From: an uncultured Lachnospiraceae bacterium
GTDB taxonomy: Bacteria; Bacillota; Clostridia; Lachnospirales; Lachnospiraceae
Reading direction: 5' to 3'
NCBI GenBank assembly: GCA_947575805.1
Contig: CANPOY010000015.1
Coordinates: 1 to 58,366, forward strand
Length of the DNA: 58,366 bases
Shown: positions 45,161-52,831 of the stretch, piece by piece
How the letters are laid out: every line of letters starts with the position of its first letter
How positions within the stretch are numbered: the stretch's first letter is position 1
Made by a program: the position numbers and the translations under genes
Notes under the pieces: generated by a model
The model's database searches: none
Told to the model about the DNA's origin: nothing
Seen by the model: the letters and a program-made list of their open reading frames with translations, nothing else

Positions 45161-45189
45161 ATTATAGCAGAAAAGCCGTATGGAATCAA
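45161..45189 (-). promoter_or_regulatory. Promoter for the methyltransferase gene
   Basis: TTGATT (45184-45189) and TATAAT (45161-45166) on the minus strand are 17 bases apart. The -35 box overlaps the end of the second LacI gene. The leader to the methyltransferase start is about 225 bases and contains the 15-codon ORF. Confidence 0.7.
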
Positions 45190-46205
45190 CGGATATTGTT
45201 CGTTTCATTTTCTTCCTGCTCCGCCCTTCTGCAGGATGAGCGCTCTATCAGCTGGCCTTTTATCAGATGAAGCTTTCCGCTGCAATCCCTCTGCATTAAG
45301 CCAATCAACTCCTTCACGGCAGTGATCCCCTGATCCGTAATGTGTGTGTAAATGGTGGAAAGGGCCGGCACAAACCATTGACTCAGCTCAATATCGTCAC
45401 AGCCTAAAACACTGACATCCTCCGGTACGCTGTACCCCGCCTCCATTAATGCTTTCATACAACCAAAAGCACTGTCATCATTGGCGGCAAAAATTGCATC
45501 CGGCAAAGGCCGTTTCTTTTCCAGGAACCGATTCATCTCGCCGTATGCTTTCCATCTGTCAAAACGCCCATTCAGTAAATACTCCTGCTCCAGGGAATAC
45601 CCCTGCTCCCGAAGATAATCCTCGAAGCCTCTCTGTCTCTCGATGCCGTCAAAAATCTCTTCCCCCTTGATCAGCATCAGGCGGCGGTGCCCCAGGGAAA
45701 ATAAATATTCCGCTGCCCGCCGCCCTGTCTGATAGGAATCAAATACCACGCTGGAAACATATTTTGTCTGAATCTCCCTGTCCAGAAAAACCGTAGGCAA
45801 TTCCGAATCCTGCAGGATCTTTTCCTGCTTGCCCTGGAACCCACTGTGCAGGATAACCGCACCGTCAACCCGTCTGCTGAGAAGCATCCTGAGCAGGCTG
45901 TCTCCGTTATCGGTAATGAAAACCTCCATCTCATATCCGTTCTTACGACATTCCTCATACATGGCATCCACCAGTATGCCGTAATACCCCCGGATGGAAA
46001 GCGTAAAAAAACCAACCGTCCCCGTCTCGGAAGCTTTCAGGTTCCTCCCGTTCCAGTCCGGCATATACTGCATCTTTTTGGCAATTTCCCTGACCCTGTC
46101 CCTGGTGTCCTGCTTCAGCACTCCCTGGCCCGAAAGCGCATGGGATACCGTGGTGATGGATACTCCGGCTTCCCGGGCCACGTCTTTTATGGTAACCCTC
46201 TTCAT
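45186..46205 (-). CDS. LacI-family transcriptional regulator, copy 2
   Basis: The 339-residue protein has the LacI helix-turn-helix and hinge, VTIKDVAREAGVSITTVSHAL (residues 3-23) and a periplasmic-binding-type effector domain with GAVILHSGFQG, AIFAANDDSAFGCMKALMEAGY and VSVLGCDDIELSQWFVPALSTI. It is a close paralogue of the gene just upstream (same helix-turn-helix, same IELSQW block), 7 bases away, so a tandem duplication. The DNA-contact helix is the same in both, so both should bind the AAAACGTTTT boxes. The sugars bound may differ, since the effector domains differ more. Confidence 0.92.
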   Translation of the reverse strand: MKRVTIKDVAREAGVSITTVSHALSGQGVLKQDTRDRVREIAKKMQYMPDWNGRNLKASETGTVGFFTLSIRGYYGILVDAMYEECRKNGYEMEVFITDNGDSLLRMLLSRRVDGAVILHSGFQGKQEKILQDSELPTVFLDREIQTKYVSSVVFDSYQTGRRAAEYLFSLGHRRLMLIKGEEIFDGIERQRGFEDYLREQGYSLEQEYLLNGRFDRWKAYGEMNRFLEKKRPLPDAIFAANDDSAFGCMKALMEAGYSVPEDVSVLGCDDIELSQWFVPALSTIYTHITDQGITAVKELIGLMQRDCSGKLHLIKGQLIERSSCRRAEQEENETNNIR

Positions 46206-46212
46206 TTTTTGT

Positions 46213-47205
46213 TCAAATATCCTTTCTCCTGCAGGAGCTCCTCTCGATCAGCTCTCCCGATATGGAGTATGTCTCTCCCTCTTTTTCTTTTCTGACCAGG
46301 CCCACCAGCTCTTTCACGGACAAACTGCCCTGATCCCTGATACGGGTCCTGATCGTGGTCAGCGCCGGTGAATACCACTGGCTCAGCTCTATGTCGTCGC
46401 AGCCTAAGACACTGACATCCTCCGGCACGGAATATCCCGCTCCCTGCAATGCCTTAATACATCCGAATGCACTGTCATCGTTAGCCGCAAAAACCGCATC
46501 TGGCAGGGGCATTCCCCTCTTTAAGAATGCGCTGGTCTCATCGTAAGCTCTCTGGCGGTCGAAATAGCATTTCAAAATATATTCCGGATCCATGGGGCAG
46601 CCTATTTCCTTCATACGATCCTCGAAACCCTTCTGCCGCATCTCACCGTCATAAGTATAATCAATGCCGCACAGCTCCAATATTCTTCGATGCCCTAAGG
46701 AAAAGAGGTAATCCGCCGCCAGCCGGCCGCTCTCATAGGATGCAAAAAGTACACTGGAAGCACATTTTTCGCGGATCTCACGATCCAGATAAACCGCCGG
46801 AAATTCCATATCCCGCAGGCGCTTTTCATGCTCCTCCTTCAGCCCGCTGTGCAAAATCACCGCCCCGTCCACCCGATTTCCCATAAGCAGACGAATCAGG
46901 TCTCCGTCATCGAGAATGAATATCTCCATTCCGTATCCGTTCGCCTTGCATTCATTATACATTGCGTCTATCAGAATGCCGTAAAAACCGGAGATGGATG
47001 AGGTGAAAAAACCAAGCATCCCTGTTCCGGAGGCTTTGAGGTTCTGCCCGTTCCAATCGGGTATATACTGCATCTTTCGTGCCAGTTCCACGATCCTGTC
47101 CCTGGTTTCCTGTTTCAGCACTCCCTGTCCTGAGAGTGCATGAGATACCGTAGTGATAGATACTCCTGCCTCCCGGGCCACATCTTTAATGGTAATTCTC
47201 TTCAA
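46213..47205 (-). CDS. LacI-family transcriptional regulator, copy 1
   Basis: The 330-residue protein begins MKRITIKDVAREAGVSITTV with the recognition helix identical to that of copy 2, and an effector domain with GAVILHSGLKEEHE, AVFAANDDSAFGCIKALQGAGY and LGCDDIELSQWYSPALTTI. It is the first gene behind a promoter that has the LacI box in its spacer, so it is probably autorepressed. A likely role is repression of the glucan operon until an oligosaccharide is present. Confidence 0.92.
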   Translation of the reverse strand: MKRITIKDVAREAGVSITTVSHALSGQGVLKQETRDRIVELARKMQYIPDWNGQNLKASGTGMLGFFTSSISGFYGILIDAMYNECKANGYGMEIFILDDGDLIRLLMGNRVDGAVILHSGLKEEHEKRLRDMEFPAVYLDREIREKCASSVLFASYESGRLAADYLFSLGHRRILELCGIDYTYDGEMRQKGFEDRMKEIGCPMDPEYILKCYFDRQRAYDETSAFLKRGMPLPDAVFAANDDSAFGCIKALQGAGYSVPEDVSVLGCDDIELSQWYSPALTTIRTRIRDQGSLSVKELVGLVRKEKEGETYSISGELIERSSCRRKDI

Positions 47206-47239
47206 TGTTGACTCTTTCCTTTACCGGTAGTGTACATTT

Positions 47240-47268
47240 ATTATAACAAAACGTTTTTGTACAGTCAA
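47240..47268 (-). promoter_or_regulatory. LacI gene promoter with an operator in its spacer
   Basis: TTGACT (47263-47268) and TATAAT (47240-47245) on the minus strand are 17 bases apart. The spacer contains ACAAAAACGTTTTGT (47246-47260), the same AAAACGTTTT core as the two operators of the glucan operon. A repressor bound here would cover both boxes. Confidence 0.85.
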
Positions 47269-47299
47269 CAATCTCAAATCTCCCGCCAGATTTCGGAAT

Positions 47300-48271
47300 C
47301 TATGTAAAGCTACCCCCACCGATACGGACTGCAAAAAAAATCAAAAATGCGGTCAAAAGCACAGTAACCACGAATACAAGGATCATCCTTTTTCTGCCCC
47401 CTGCTGCCTGGGCTTCCTTTTTCCCTGTTGACGTCCCCTCCTCTGTTCCGGTGCACCTGATTCCATATTTCCGTCCCAGACGGTAAAGGGGCACCCCCAT
47501 CCCTGCCAGATAAAGCTCAATGACCACCATCTGCAGACAGAAAGGCAGCCATTCCACAGGGAACAAGTCCGAGCAGAATGCCGGCAGCAGACAGACCGGC
47601 GGCGCCGTCACCATCGTGACAACAGACCAGGCCCGCAGCGCCTTTACCATGTACGGCCAGCTGCCGTTGTCAAAGGTTACCCCCGGCATACTTAAACTGA
47701 AACAACCGTCGGTATATACACTTATTCTGTTTTCATCATAATAACGGGGAAGCCTCTCTTTCATGAAGAACCAGAAATAAATCCCGAAGCCAAAGCCAAA
47801 TCCGGAAAGAAGCAGCAAGGTGATGGTTCCTCCCAGAGAAGCCATAAAGCCTCCCGGCTCTTCGGGTCCGAATCCGATCCTGCACAGCTGCCATAATCCG
47901 GCTGCCGCTTCCAGTACCATACAAAGTGCACAGCCCCAAAAAACGGCAATATCTCTTTTGCGGCGCTCCCTTCTTTCCCCCGGTGTCTCCAGGTTCAGCG
48001 CCTTCTGCACCAGCTCCTCCACTTTCCCTGCATTCATTTCGGTATTGGGATCCAGCTTTCGTCCCTCCAGCAGCTCCGTCACGGATACCTCCAATATCTC
48101 CGCAAGCGGAATCAATAAAGATATGTCCGGCATACTCAGGGATCGTTCCCATTTGCTCACAGCCTTGTCAGAGACAAAAAGCTTTTCCGCCAGCTGCTTT
48201 TGTGTATACCCTTTTTGCTTTCTCAGTTCTGTCAGAAATTTGGCAAAATTACCCTTGTCAAGTTCAAACAT
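47300..48271 (-). CDS. XRE-type HTH regulator with membrane domain
   Basis: The 323-residue protein has a Cro/CI helix-turn-helix at residues 10-65 (LRKQKGYTQKQLAEKLFVSD, KAVSKWERSLSMPDISLL), a short linker, and five or so transmembrane helices (about residues 130-150, 170-195, 230-250, 258-280 and 300-318). Such membrane-bound HTH proteins are common in Clostridia and their signals are unknown. It has its own frame and an AGGCAGG ribosome binding site. It is not clearly linked to the LacI genes, which have their own promoter. Confidence 0.82.
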   Translation of the reverse strand: MFELDKGNFAKFLTELRKQKGYTQKQLAEKLFVSDKAVSKWERSLSMPDISLLIPLAEILEVSVTELLEGRKLDPNTEMNAGKVEELVQKALNLETPGERRERRKRDIAVFWGCALCMVLEAAAGLWQLCRIGFGPEEPGGFMASLGGTITLLLLSGFGFGFGIYFWFFMKERLPRYYDENRISVYTDGCFSLSMPGVTFDNGSWPYMVKALRAWSVVTMVTAPPVCLLPAFCSDLFPVEWLPFCLQMVVIELYLAGMGVPLYRLGRKYGIRCTGTEEGTSTGKKEAQAAGGRKRMILVFVVTVLLTAFLIFFAVRIGGGSFT

Positions 48272-48450
48272 GAATCGTACCTGCCTTTCTCTTTCTACGT
48301 TTCCCCGATCCTCCGTCAGCCAGCAAACCTATCCGGGTAATCGGGTTGGTTTTATTCTAATCGTCAGGTACAAAAACGGCAACCGACCACCGGTAGAATT
48401 CCCTGTTACGGCTCTCCGTTATGCTCCAAAGCGGCATCCCTGTCCCCATT

Positions 48451-48482
48451 CAAATACCCCGCAGCAAGCTGCGGGGTATTTG
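48451..48482. terminator. Strong bidirectional-type terminator hairpin
   Basis: CAAATACCCCGCAG and CTGCGGGGTATTTG pair over 14 bp around the loop CAAG. This is a very common terminator form in Lachnospiraceae. It lies 77 bases after the stop of the ZorB-like gene and should end that transcript on the minus strand. The T-tract is short and part of the stem. Confidence 0.85.
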
Positions 48483-48558
48483 CCGTTTACTCCTTATTCA
48501 GTTCGTCACAGGCAGTTTACCGATCCCCAAGGCACTACGCATCCGAAACGCTTCCTTT

Positions 48559-49485
48559 TTACTCGGCGCCGTTTCCCGGTACTGCCGGGCCGTTCAACAC
48601 CCCCGTAATCCTTTCGATCATCTCATCTTCCTTCAGGCGGAATTTAATTTCCACCCGCCTGGACGCTTCCATATCCACTTCCGAAGTCGGATTTCCCGCC
48701 GCGTCCGTTATGTATACCGGATTGCTGTAAGAACGGCCGTTTACCGTAAGCAGCTGCTGCAGCCTTATGATCTGATCCTCACTGAGGCCGTTTTCATTAT
48801 CCATGCAGAACTCCGCCACTGCCTTTGCCCGATTACAGGACAGCTGCATATTGGTCTTGTAGCTGCTCTGGGTATCCGTATGTCCTTCTACAATAATCTC
48901 TGCTATGTAGCCTCTGTACTGATCCTGCAGCAGCACCTCCAGATATTTTGGTATCATCTCCTGAAGAATTGCCTTGCTTTCCTCGGTCAGCGCATAACTG
49001 CCAAACTGGAACAATACATCGGACGAAAAGGTGATAGACCCGGTCTGGGCATCTACCTTCATGCCCGTATTATTGAAAGCTCCCTGCAAAGCCCCGATAA
49101 TATCCGTACGGATTCCCACAATGTCCTGCAGTTCGCTTTTGGTGGCTGCCAGTTCCTTCTGCGCGTTCTCTATTTCCAGATAAGCATTGTTTAACTCCTG
49201 CTGGGTCAGCGCCGCCTCCTCATATGCGGTCTGAAGCTCTGCCAGCGAAGATGCCAGCTCTTCATTGGCCTTTTCAATCTTCGAACGAAAGCTCTCCAGA
49301 TCCGCTTCCGCCGCGGAAAGCTCCAATCTGGTCTGTTCCAGGTCCGTTGTCTTCTGTTTATAGATAGCCAGGGTAATGGCTATGATCAGGATGAAAACCA
49401 GCAGCAACGCCGCCATCATGTCGGAATAGGACTGCCAGTAGCTGTGCTCCGAGAATGCCTCCCTGTTTCTTCTATTGCTTCTCAT
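48559..49485 (-). CDS. MotB/ZorB-like protein with OmpA-type domain
   Basis: The 308-residue protein has one transmembrane helix after a basic start, with the proton-binding type Asp22 in YWQSYSDMMAALLLVFILII, a coiled coil of about 80 residues (TDLEQTRLELSAAEADLE), and an OmpA/MotB peptidoglycan-binding domain (GYIAEIIVEGHTDTQSSY, NMQLSCNRAKAVAEF and ASRRVEIKFR). Together with the gene upstream it would form an ion-driven stator-like unit as in the Zorya ZorAB complex. The genes overlap by 14 bases. No flagellar genes and no ZorC, ZorD or ZorE genes are in the window. Confidence 0.85.
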   Translation of the reverse strand: MRSNRRNREAFSEHSYWQSYSDMMAALLLVFILIIAITLAIYKQKTTDLEQTRLELSAAEADLESFRSKIEKANEELASSLAELQTAYEEAALTQQELNNAYLEIENAQKELAATKSELQDIVGIRTDIIGALQGAFNNTGMKVDAQTGSITFSSDVLFQFGSYALTEESKAILQEMIPKYLEVLLQDQYRGYIAEIIVEGHTDTQSSYKTNMQLSCNRAKAVAEFCMDNENGLSEDQIIRLQQLLTVNGRSYSNPVYITDAAGNPTSEVDMEASRRVEIKFRLKEDEMIERITGVLNGPAVPGNGAE

Positions 49486-50623
49486 ACAGATTCCTCATTT
49501 GTCCGAAGGTATACAGCTGGTTGCCAATCTCCTGACAAGCCGACGATACCTGCTCCTTCTGTGCCTTCAGTTCTTCTTCAAATGCCTTTTGCTTCTCAAA
49601 TATCAGCTCCATGTCCCTGAGCAGCTCCCGGTTTGCTTCCGCCATACCGTTTACCGCATCAATCAGCTCCCTGCACAGCTTTGCGTTGCTCTCCTGAACC
49701 TTTCCCGCATCATTCAACACCAGGCCGAGCTTCTGGAAATTCGACCCCAGGCTTATATTCATCCGATCAACAAACCGGTCAACAATACGCTCCACTCCTT
49801 CGGACTGTTCCCTGGTTTCTCCCTGGGCAAGCTCCAGAAGGCCCTTCAGGGAATTGGCCATATTTGCCTGATACACCAGCATGGCCGCTTCGTTTCCGCC
49901 GTTCCCGGCAACGGGCTGAACGCACTGACGGAACACATCCAGAAACAGCCCCAGTCTTTCGTAAGCATCCGCCATAATCCCCCGATAAACAAAGTTGAAA
50001 ATCAAAGAAAAGAAAATACCGTATACGGACGTGTGAAACGCCACCTTCATGCCCATCAGAAGAGGGCCTACATTATCCGAAATCGTATAGATGTCGTCGC
50101 CCTGAAAGGAACCAAGCCCCAGCGCCAGGCCCAGAAACGTTCCCAGAATACCCAGACCCGTCAGCGTCCCGGACATTCCGGAATTAAAATGGGACATTCC
50201 GACTTTGTCCAGCAGGTCTTCGTTGATATACTCGTCCAGCTCACAGCCCCCGGCGTAACCGTTGTTAGTGGCAAACCTGCGCATTCGCAGCCGGTATCTG
50301 CGAAAAGCGTCTGCCAGCGGCTTTTCATAAAAGACCTCTTTCCGTTCCCGGTAACTGTTCCAAAGGTTCTTGTTCCCGGCAGCCTGATAATCCTTCTGGA
50401 TCTGTACGGCCAGCTCAGTCAGCTCATCCGTACAGTGATTCAGCCTGGTAAAGCTGATCATGGAAACCAAAAACAACACACCGATCACTGCCAGAAACAC
50501 CACATTAATCGCCAGGTTCTCCAACGAACCGATCTGCCCCGTAAACACGCCGTTGATATGCAATATGAAGACTACGACAATTACATAAAGCGGGAACAGC
50601 AAAAAATACAGTTTTCCTTTCAT
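49472..50623 (-). CDS. MotA/TolQ/ExbB-like (ZorA-like) proton channel protein
   Basis: The 383-residue protein has two N-terminal transmembrane helices (about residues 5-24 and 38-58), a cytoplasmic segment, then two further helices around GTLTGLGILGTFLGLALGL (about residues 152-170) and VAFHTSVYGIFFSLIFNFVY (about 195-214), and a long helical C-terminal tail from residue 260, the ZorA arrangement. Flagellar MotA has no such long tail. The gene has GGAGGGG before its ATG, its own promoter, and overlaps the ZorB-like gene by 14 bases. Confidence 0.85.
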   Translation of the reverse strand: MKGKLYFLLFPLYVIVVVFILHINGVFTGQIGSLENLAINVVFLAVIGVLFLVSMISFTRLNHCTDELTELAVQIQKDYQAAGNKNLWNSYRERKEVFYEKPLADAFRRYRLRMRRFATNNGYAGGCELDEYINEDLLDKVGMSHFNSGMSGTLTGLGILGTFLGLALGLGSFQGDDIYTISDNVGPLLMGMKVAFHTSVYGIFFSLIFNFVYRGIMADAYERLGLFLDVFRQCVQPVAGNGGNEAAMLVYQANMANSLKGLLELAQGETREQSEGVERIVDRFVDRMNISLGSNFQKLGLVLNDAGKVQESNAKLCRELIDAVNGMAEANRELLRDMELIFEKQKAFEEELKAQKEQVSSACQEIGNQLYTFGQMRNLYEKQ

Positions 50624-50670
50624 TAGTACCCCTCCTGCCCATCAACGGGCAATTTCTACTGGTTAATCCC

Positions 50671-50699
50671 AACTTACCATATTTGTCTGATCAGTGCAA
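50671..50699 (-). promoter_or_regulatory. Promoter for the ZorAB-like pair
   Basis: TTGCAC (50694-50699) and TAAGTT (50671-50676) on the minus strand are 17 bases apart, about 40 bases before the ATG at 50623. Confidence 0.45.
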
Positions 50700-50730
50700 T
50701 CGTGCGGCGGTAATCTTAAAAAAAATTTAA

Positions 50731-51048
50731 TTAAAGAGCACCTTTCTGCGTTTCGATAAACCGGCGCAGATTCTCCTTCGGCTGAAAGCCCACGCTTCTG
50801 TCTGCCAGGGTTCCCTCCTTGAAGACAAGGACACTGGGGACGCCCTGAATGCTGAATTTTTCTGCCAATTCCCGGTTCTCATCCACATCGGCATTGAAGA
50901 AATCCACATCCGTTATCTCTTCCGCCAGCTCATGAAACACCGGTGCCAGCATTTTACAGGGACCACACCAGGTAGCCGAAAAATCTACCACTGCCAGTTT
51001 GCTTTCCTGCACCTTCGTCATATCATTGTTTTCAATTTTTGTTACCAT
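50731..51048 (-). CDS. trxA: Thioredoxin
   Basis: The 105-residue protein is a standard thioredoxin with VVDFSATWCGPCKMLAPV (WCGPCK, about residues 29-34), VDENRELAEKFSIQGVPSVLVF (cis-Pro) and GFQPKENLRRFIE. It reduces disulfides in the cytoplasm. No thioredoxin reductase gene is adjacent. The 127 bases upstream contain two imperfect GATCGGAA/CGGCGGAATC copies and a ribosome binding site AAAGG. Confidence 0.93.
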   Translation of the reverse strand: MVTKIENNDMTKVQESKLAVVDFSATWCGPCKMLAPVFHELAEEITDVDFFNADVDENRELAEKFSIQGVPSVLVFKEGTLADRSVGFQPKENLRRFIETQKGAL

Positions 51049-51175
51049 ATCCTTTACCTTTCCTTCCGTTTTATATAGTGACCGGTTTGCCCGGCCTGAT
51101 TCCGCCGGGTGTTTTCCGATCCCCGGCTGCGCTGCCCGATTCCGCCGTGCGCCCTTCCGATCGCCGACTGCACGC

Positions 51176-52186
51176 TCACTCCTCCGGCGTCAGCAAAATA
51201 TCATGATTCACCGTTTTGTAGAACAGTCTGCGAAACTCCTCCGCATCGGAAGCCAGCCCCATGGCCCACATGGTCTTGGTCACCGTGGCTTCCAGCGTCA
51301 TATCATAAGCCTCCATCAAATTGAAGTCCTCCTTGATGGCCTTTCCCACCTGATATAGCTCCATATCGCTGCCCTCATGAGTCACCTGGGTGGCCAGCAT
51401 CACAATCTTTCCCGCATCCGTCCACCGCCGGATCTCCGGATAAAAAGGGACCTCCCCGTACTCCGGGAACCCTCCCACGCCGAAAGCCTCTATAATGACA
51501 CCGTCATAACAGTCGAAAAGCCTGTCCAGAATACTGCCGTCCATCCCTGGCACCAGCTTCAGCAACAGCACACGCTCGTTCAGCCCGTGATAAAAAAGAA
51601 CCTTTTCCTCCGCCTTTTCCTTGTCGTCAATATAGAAGACGATTCTGCCGTCCCTGATCACCGCCACGGAAGGATAATTAATGCTGGAAAAAGCATTATA
51701 GCTTTTGGAGCGCTCTTTCTTGGCCCTGGTGCCGGCAATGACATTGCCTCCGAAGACAATATTGACACCATGAGCTTTCGGTTCTGAAGCAAACCGCAGG
51801 CTGTCCAGTAAATTGGTCCTGGCATCCGTCACAGGCAGATTGATCGGTTTCTGGGAGCCTGTAACTACAATGGGCCTGGAGCTGTTCTGCACCAGATAAG
51901 ACAACGCCGCAGCCGTAAACGCCATAGTGTCCGTTCCATGACAGATTACAAAGCCGTCAAAGGCATCATAATGCTTCTCAATAATGGCCGCCAGCTCCAG
52001 CCAGTGCTTTCCGCAGACATTGGTACTGTCCAGATTAAAGGGCTGTAATACCTCCACACTGCAGAATTCCCGGTATTCCTCTACGTATTCCAGCAGCTCC
52101 GCCGCCTTGAATTTCGGCGCCAGACCGTCCTCCGTATAGCCGGAGGCAATGGTGCCTCCGGTAGCAATCAGCATAATCTTTTTCAA
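51176..52186 (-). CDS. L-asparaginase, type I
   Basis: The 336-residue protein has both asparaginase signatures: IMLIATGGTIASGYTEDGL (nucleophile Thr near residue 12) and GFVICHGTDTMAFTAAALSYL (Thr and Asp near residues 85-86), and KERSKSYNAFSSINYPSVA. No signal peptide, so it should act in the cytoplasm on asparagine to give aspartate and ammonia. The start lies one base after the stop of the rubrerythrin gene, so it is read in the same transcript. Confidence 0.93.
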   Translation of the reverse strand: MKKIMLIATGGTIASGYTEDGLAPKFKAAELLEYVEEYREFCSVEVLQPFNLDSTNVCGKHWLELAAIIEKHYDAFDGFVICHGTDTMAFTAAALSYLVQNSSRPIVVTGSQKPINLPVTDARTNLLDSLRFASEPKAHGVNIVFGGNVIAGTRAKKERSKSYNAFSSINYPSVAVIRDGRIVFYIDDKEKAEEKVLFYHGLNERVLLLKLVPGMDGSILDRLFDCYDGVIIEAFGVGGFPEYGEVPFYPEIRRWTDAGKIVMLATQVTHEGSDMELYQVGKAIKEDFNLMEAYDMTLEATVTKTMWAMGLASDAEEFRRLFYKTVNHDILLTPEE

Positions 52187-52187
52187 T

Positions 52188-52724
52188 TTAGTAGTTCTCC
52201 GCGCTCACTTCAAAATAACTCTGAGGATGGTTGCAGACAGGACAAACCTCGGGAGCATTCGTCCCGACTACAATATGACCGCAGTTCCGGCATTCCCATA
52301 CCTTGACTTCACTTTTTGCAAACACTTCCGCCGTCTCAATGTTCTTCAGAAGCGCACGATACCGCTCCTCATGACGCTTTTCAATTGCTCCCACCATACG
52401 GAATTTCTGTGCCAGTTCAGGGAAACCTTCCTTTTCGGCAGTTTTGGCAAAGTCCTCATACATATCGGTCCATTCAAAGTTCTCGCCTTCCGCCGCTGCC
52501 TTTAAATTGTCCGTCGTGCTGCCGATGCCCTGAAGCTCCTTGATCCACATTTTAGCATGTTCCTTTTCATTGTCAGCCGTCTTTAAGAAGATTGCGGCAA
52601 TCTGCTCGTATCCCTCCTTCTTTGCCACCGACGAAAAATAAGTATATTTATTCCTCGCCTGAGATTCCCCGGCAAAAGCTGCCTCCAGATTCTTCTCCGT
52701 CTGTGTTCCCGCGTACTTGTTCAT
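52188..52724 (-). CDS. rbr: Rubrerythrin
   Basis: The 178-residue protein has a ferritin-like four-helix domain with the di-iron ligands in [21 protein letters not shown] and [12 protein letters not shown], and [12 protein letters not shown], and a C-terminal rubredoxin-like centre, [22 protein letters not shown] (two C-x2-C pairs). It reduces hydrogen peroxide in anaerobes. I chose the ATG at 52724, after AAAGGAGAAA; an in-frame ATG further up lies upstream of the promoter. A PerR-like box overlaps its -10 region, and asparaginase follows. Confidence 0.94.
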   Translation of the reverse strand: MNKYAGTQTEKNLEAAFAGESQARNKYTYFSSVAKKEGYEQIAAIFLKTADNEKEHAKMWIKELQGIGSTTDNLKAAAEGENFEWTDMYEDFAKTAEKEGFPELAQKFRMVGAIEKRHEERYRALLKNIETAEVFAKSEVKVWECRNCGHIVVGTNAPEVCPVCNHPQSYFEVSAENY

Positions 52725-52750
52725 ATTTGATTTCTCCTTTGTCTGATTTT

Positions 52751-52765
52751 TTAGAATCATTATAC
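52751..52765. promoter_or_regulatory. PerR-like box over the rubrerythrin promoter
   Basis: The minus strand reads GTATAATGATTCTAA. It matches the PerR consensus TTATAATnATTATAA at 12 of 14 fixed bases, and overlaps an extended -10 box (TGGTATAAT). It lies 27 bases before the ATG. PerR repression of rubrerythrin genes is known in clostridia, so peroxide induction is likely. Confidence 0.65.
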
Positions 52766-52831
52766 CACAACTGTCCCATAAATAAACAGTCAAAAGACAG
52801 GTTATTTTATAGTCCTATAAACAGGACACGC

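Noticed and set aside
48559..50623. A complete Zorya defence system
   Set aside because: No ZorC, ZorD or ZorE homologue is present; neighbours are an HTH regulator and thioredoxin.
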